Source: DASRTE01 sp035316885
GTDB taxonomy: Bacteria; Actinomycetota; Actinomycetes; Jiangellales; Jiangellaceae
Reading direction: 5' to 3'
DNA length: 15,435 nucleotides
Assembly: GCA_035316885.1 (NCBI GenBank)
Contig: DATHII010000150.1
Location: 1 to 15,435 of the forward strand
In this document: piece after piece, positions 13,375 through 15,435 of the stretch
Numbering within the stretch: position 1 is the stretch's first letter
Layout of the letters: each line of letters begins with the position of its first letter
Made by a program: the position numbers and the translations under genes
Notes under the pieces: generated by a model
The model's database searches: none
What the model was told of the DNA's origin: nothing
The model's input: the letters and a program-made list of their open reading frames with translations, nothing else

Positions 13375-15435
13375 ATGTTCACGGCTCTCGGCCGGGCCAT
13401 GTACCGGTGGCGTGTTCTCGTGCTGGTGCTCTGGACGGTCATCGTCGTCGGTGGCGGGATCATCGGTGGCCAGATCTTCGACCGGGCATCGAGCGTCGAG
13501 AGCCTCAGCCCGGCGGCAGAGTCGGTACGCACGGAGCACGTGCTCGACGAGCGGCTGGGCGACGGGCCCGAGGTCGTCGCTATCGCGCGTGGACGGCACC
13601 CGCGAGATCCCGACCTGATCCAGAGTCTGGTGGGCGTCGCGGACGAGCTGCGCGCAATCGACGGGGTCGTCGAAGTGCGTGACGGCTACACAGCTCCAGG
13701 TGGGCTGGTCGGGGCGGACAACAACAGCGTTGCGGTGCAGGTGGAGCTACGCCTCGGCTTGGCCGCTGCGGATCAGGAGAGACTGGAGGAGGAGGTCGCT
13801 GCCGTCCTGCGCACCATTGACGCTCCGACGGTGCTGGTGAGCGGGGAGCAGCTCGCCGAGCGGGCGTTCGCCGACCAGGCAGTCCGGGACGCCGCCGTGG
13901 GTGAGTCGATCGCATTGGTGGCTCTGTTCCTCACCCTCGTCGTGATCCTCGGTGGTTTCCTCGCGGCCGGGCTGCCGCTCGTGGTAGCGCTGGCTGCGAT
14001 CGCGGCCGCCTTCCTGGGACTGGTGGGCCTGACCGCAATGACGCCGGTGAGCGAGTTTGCGATCAACGTGGTCACGCTTCTCGGCGTCGGCCTGGCTGTG
14101 GACTACACGATCGTGCTGCTCTACCGGTTCCGTGAGGAGCGTGCGGCGGAGCCCGACGCCGACCCGGTCGAATGGGTCGGTCGCACCATGGCGACCGCCG
14201 GGCGAGCCGTGCTGATCTCCGGTCTCGCCGTCACGTTCGCGATGGTAGGGCTGTCGGTCTTCGCCGAGCCGTTGCTGGCGTCGATCGCGCAGGGTGGCGC
14301 GATCGTGGCGCTCCTGGCGACGGCGGTCGCGCTCACGGCCGGCCCGGCATTGCTCGGAGTGGCCCACCGGCGGGTGCCGGCGGCCGACTCCATTACCTGG
14401 GTGAGGCGAATCACCCGGCGGGTCCGGGGTGTGTTCGTCCGACGCCCGCCGCGGTCTACGGAGGGTGGGATGCTCGCCCGGCTGGCGAGCTACGCCCAAC
14501 GCCGGCCCGGGCCGGTGGCGGCGGTCGCCACCGGCGGACTGCTCGTGCTGGCGCTTCCGGTCCTCACGATCAATCTCGGCAACTCGGACGCGCGGTCGCT
14601 GCCGACCTCGATGGAGGCCAGGCAGGCGTACGACGTGATGCAGCGCGATTTCCTCGCCGACCGTGCGGCACCGGTCGTCGTGGTGATCGACGCCGATCCC
14701 GCCGAGGCGGCGGTGCGTGATCTGCTCAACGAGCTACTCGTCCTGCCTCGAGTGCAGCAGTTGGAGGTGCGCTTCGACCTTCCACCGGGCATCACGGTCG
14801 TGGACCTGACGCCGGTCGGGGAGACCGGTGGGCCCGAGTCGCGCGAGCTGGTCCGGGAGATTCGGGCGATGTCGTCGCCGTTGCCGGTATCGGTCGGCGG
14901 AGTGGCCGCCGAGGTGGTCGACCACGCCGACTCGCTGGGTGGGCGCCTACCCGTCGTCGTCGGGGTGCTGCTGGTCGCGACGATGGCGCTGCTGTTCGTG
15001 CTGACCGGGTCGGTGGTGATTCCGGTCAAGGCCGTGATGCTCAACCTGCTGACGCTGCTCGCGACGCTCGGCGTGCTGGTGATGGTCTTTCAGCGGGGGG
15101 TGGGTGCCGCGCTGCTCGGCTTCGAGCCGTGGGGAGCGATGGACCTGACGACACCGGTGTTCCTGTTGGTCTTCATCTACGGACTCACCATGGACTACGA
15201 GGTCTTCATGCTCTCCAGGATCAAGGAGGAGCACGACCGGGGAGCCGGCGCACAGGCAGTACTGCACGGCATCGTCCGCAGCGGTCCGGTGGTGACAGCC
15301 GCCGCCATCTGCATGATCATCGTCTTCCTGGGATTCGTGCTCGGCGAGCTGGTTGCAGTCAAAGAGGTGGGCCTCGGCATGGCGGTGGCGATTGCTCTCG
15401 ACGTCACCGTGGTTCGCGGGCTGCTCCTGCCGGCA
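13375..15435 (+). CDS. MMPL/RND-family membrane transporter (runs off right edge)
   Basis: An open frame of 687 codons with no stop before the window edge; the family is usually a little over 700 residues, so only the last part is missing. It has a first membrane helix (about 14-33: VLVLVLWTVIVVGGGIIGG) and then an extracytoplasmic domain. A block of helices from about 180 contains GVGLAVDYTIVLLYRFREE, and a second such block carries YGLTMDYEVFMLSRIKEE at about 602-619. The repeated DY motifs in matching helices are the MmpL proton-relay hallmark. Such proteins move lipids, glycolipids or other hydrophobic molecules across the membrane using the proton gradient. The ATG has GAAGG 6 nt upstream; a GTG two codons earlier is too near that site. 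It follows cysN by 74 nt on the same strand. The cargo is unknown. Confidence 0.92.
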   Translation, partial: MFTALGRAMYRWRVLVLVLWTVIVVGGGIIGGQIFDRASSVESLSPAAESVRTEHVLDERLGDGPEVVAIARGRHPRDPDLIQSLVGVADELRAIDGVVEVRDGYTAPGGLVGADNNSVAVQVELRLGLAAADQERLEEEVAAVLRTIDAPTVLVSGEQLAERAFADQAVRDAAVGESIALVALFLTLVVILGGFLAAGLPLVVALAAIAAAFLGLVGLTAMTPVSEFAINVVTLLGVGLAVDYTIVLLYRFREERAAEPDADPVEWVGRTMATAGRAVLISGLAVTFAMVGLSVFAEPLLASIAQGGAIVALLATAVALTAGPALLGVAHRRVPAADSITWVRRITRRVRGVFVRRPPRSTEGGMLARLASYAQRRPGPVAAVATGGLLVLALPVLTINLGNSDARSLPTSMEARQAYDVMQRDFLADRAAPVVVVIDADPAEAAVRDLLNELLVLPRVQQLEVRFDLPPGITVVDLTPVGETGGPESRELVREIRAMSSPLPVSVGGVAAEVVDHADSLGGRLPVVVGVLLVATMALLFVLTGSVVIPVKAVMLNLLTLLATLGVLVMVFQRGVGAALLGFEPWGAMDLTTPVFLLVFIYGLTMDYEVFMLSRIKEEHDRGAGAQAVLHGIVRSGPVVTAAAICMIIVFLGFVLGELVAVKEVGLGMAVAIALDVTVVRGLLLPA

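Noticed and set aside
13747..14499. Minus-strand frame of 250 codons opposite the MMPL gene
   Set aside because: Its composition (Arg/His/Asp/Gln-rich) and lack of motifs mark it as a shadow of the MMPL coding sequence, which has conserved helices on the plus strand.
1..15435. Search by eye for CRISPR arrays, tRNA/rRNA genes, transposase genes and direct-repeat attachment sites
   Set aside because: No regularly spaced repeats, cloverleaf-like segment, transposase or integrase motif was recognised. Rearrangement is inferred from broken genes only.

Overview
The window is a G+C-rich stretch of actinobacterial type: strong GC third-position bias, GTG and TTG starts, MmpL-type and split CysD/CysN proteins. 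The genus cannot be told from the sequence. It reads as part of a mosaic surface- or exo-polysaccharide locus followed by a sulfate-activation block and an MmpL-type membrane transporter.

Layout. (1) Positions 1-3437, minus strand: an intact dTDP-4-dehydrorhamnose 3,5-epimerase family gene (rfbC/rmlC), the first quarter of an SDR oxidoreductase, an uncharacterised protein made of two diverged copies of one domain (in a patch clearly poorer in G+C), a frameshifted and truncated second rfbC remnant, an extended-SDR sugar epimerase/reductase, and the start of a probable membrane protein at the left edge. (2) 3518-4654, plus strand: an unusual sugar C-methyltransferase paralogue that has lost several residues thought to be catalytic. 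(3) 8508-4726, minus strand: a tight four-gene operon of NDP-sugar 4-ketoreductase/epimerase, canonical sugar C-methyltransferase, RfbF-like glucose-1-phosphate cytidylyltransferase and PIG-L/LmbE deacetylase. The next gene start of this operon survives as only about 22 codons before it meets the 3' end of the plus-strand methyltransferase, which suggests a recombination breakpoint. (4) 8756-15435, plus strand: an initiating polyprenyl-phosphate sugar-phosphate transferase, CysQ, CysD, CysN (with a 1-bp frameshift as given) and a large MMPL/RND-type protein that is open at the right edge.

Working model. The minus-strand operon would supply an activated, C-methylated (branched) deoxysugar, with a de-N-acetylation step by the PIG-L protein. 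RfbC and the two SDR enzymes would add epimerisation and ketoreduction. The sugar-phosphate transferase would start the lipid-linked repeat unit. CysD/CysN make APS, and CysQ removes the PAP/APS by-product, so a sulfated glycan or lipid is possible; however, no APS kinase or sulfotransferase is visible here, and ordinary cysteine synthesis is equally possible. No NDP-sugar 4,6-dehydratase, glycosyltransferase, flippase or polymerase is seen in the window.

The most notable content is the debris of rearrangement: an rfbC remnant, an SDR stub, a truncated operon tail, a compositional island and a frameshifted cysN. The other two points are the tandem-domain uncharacterised protein and the C-methyltransferase with altered catalytic motifs. 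No RNA genes, CRISPR arrays, complete insertion sequences or integrases were seen.
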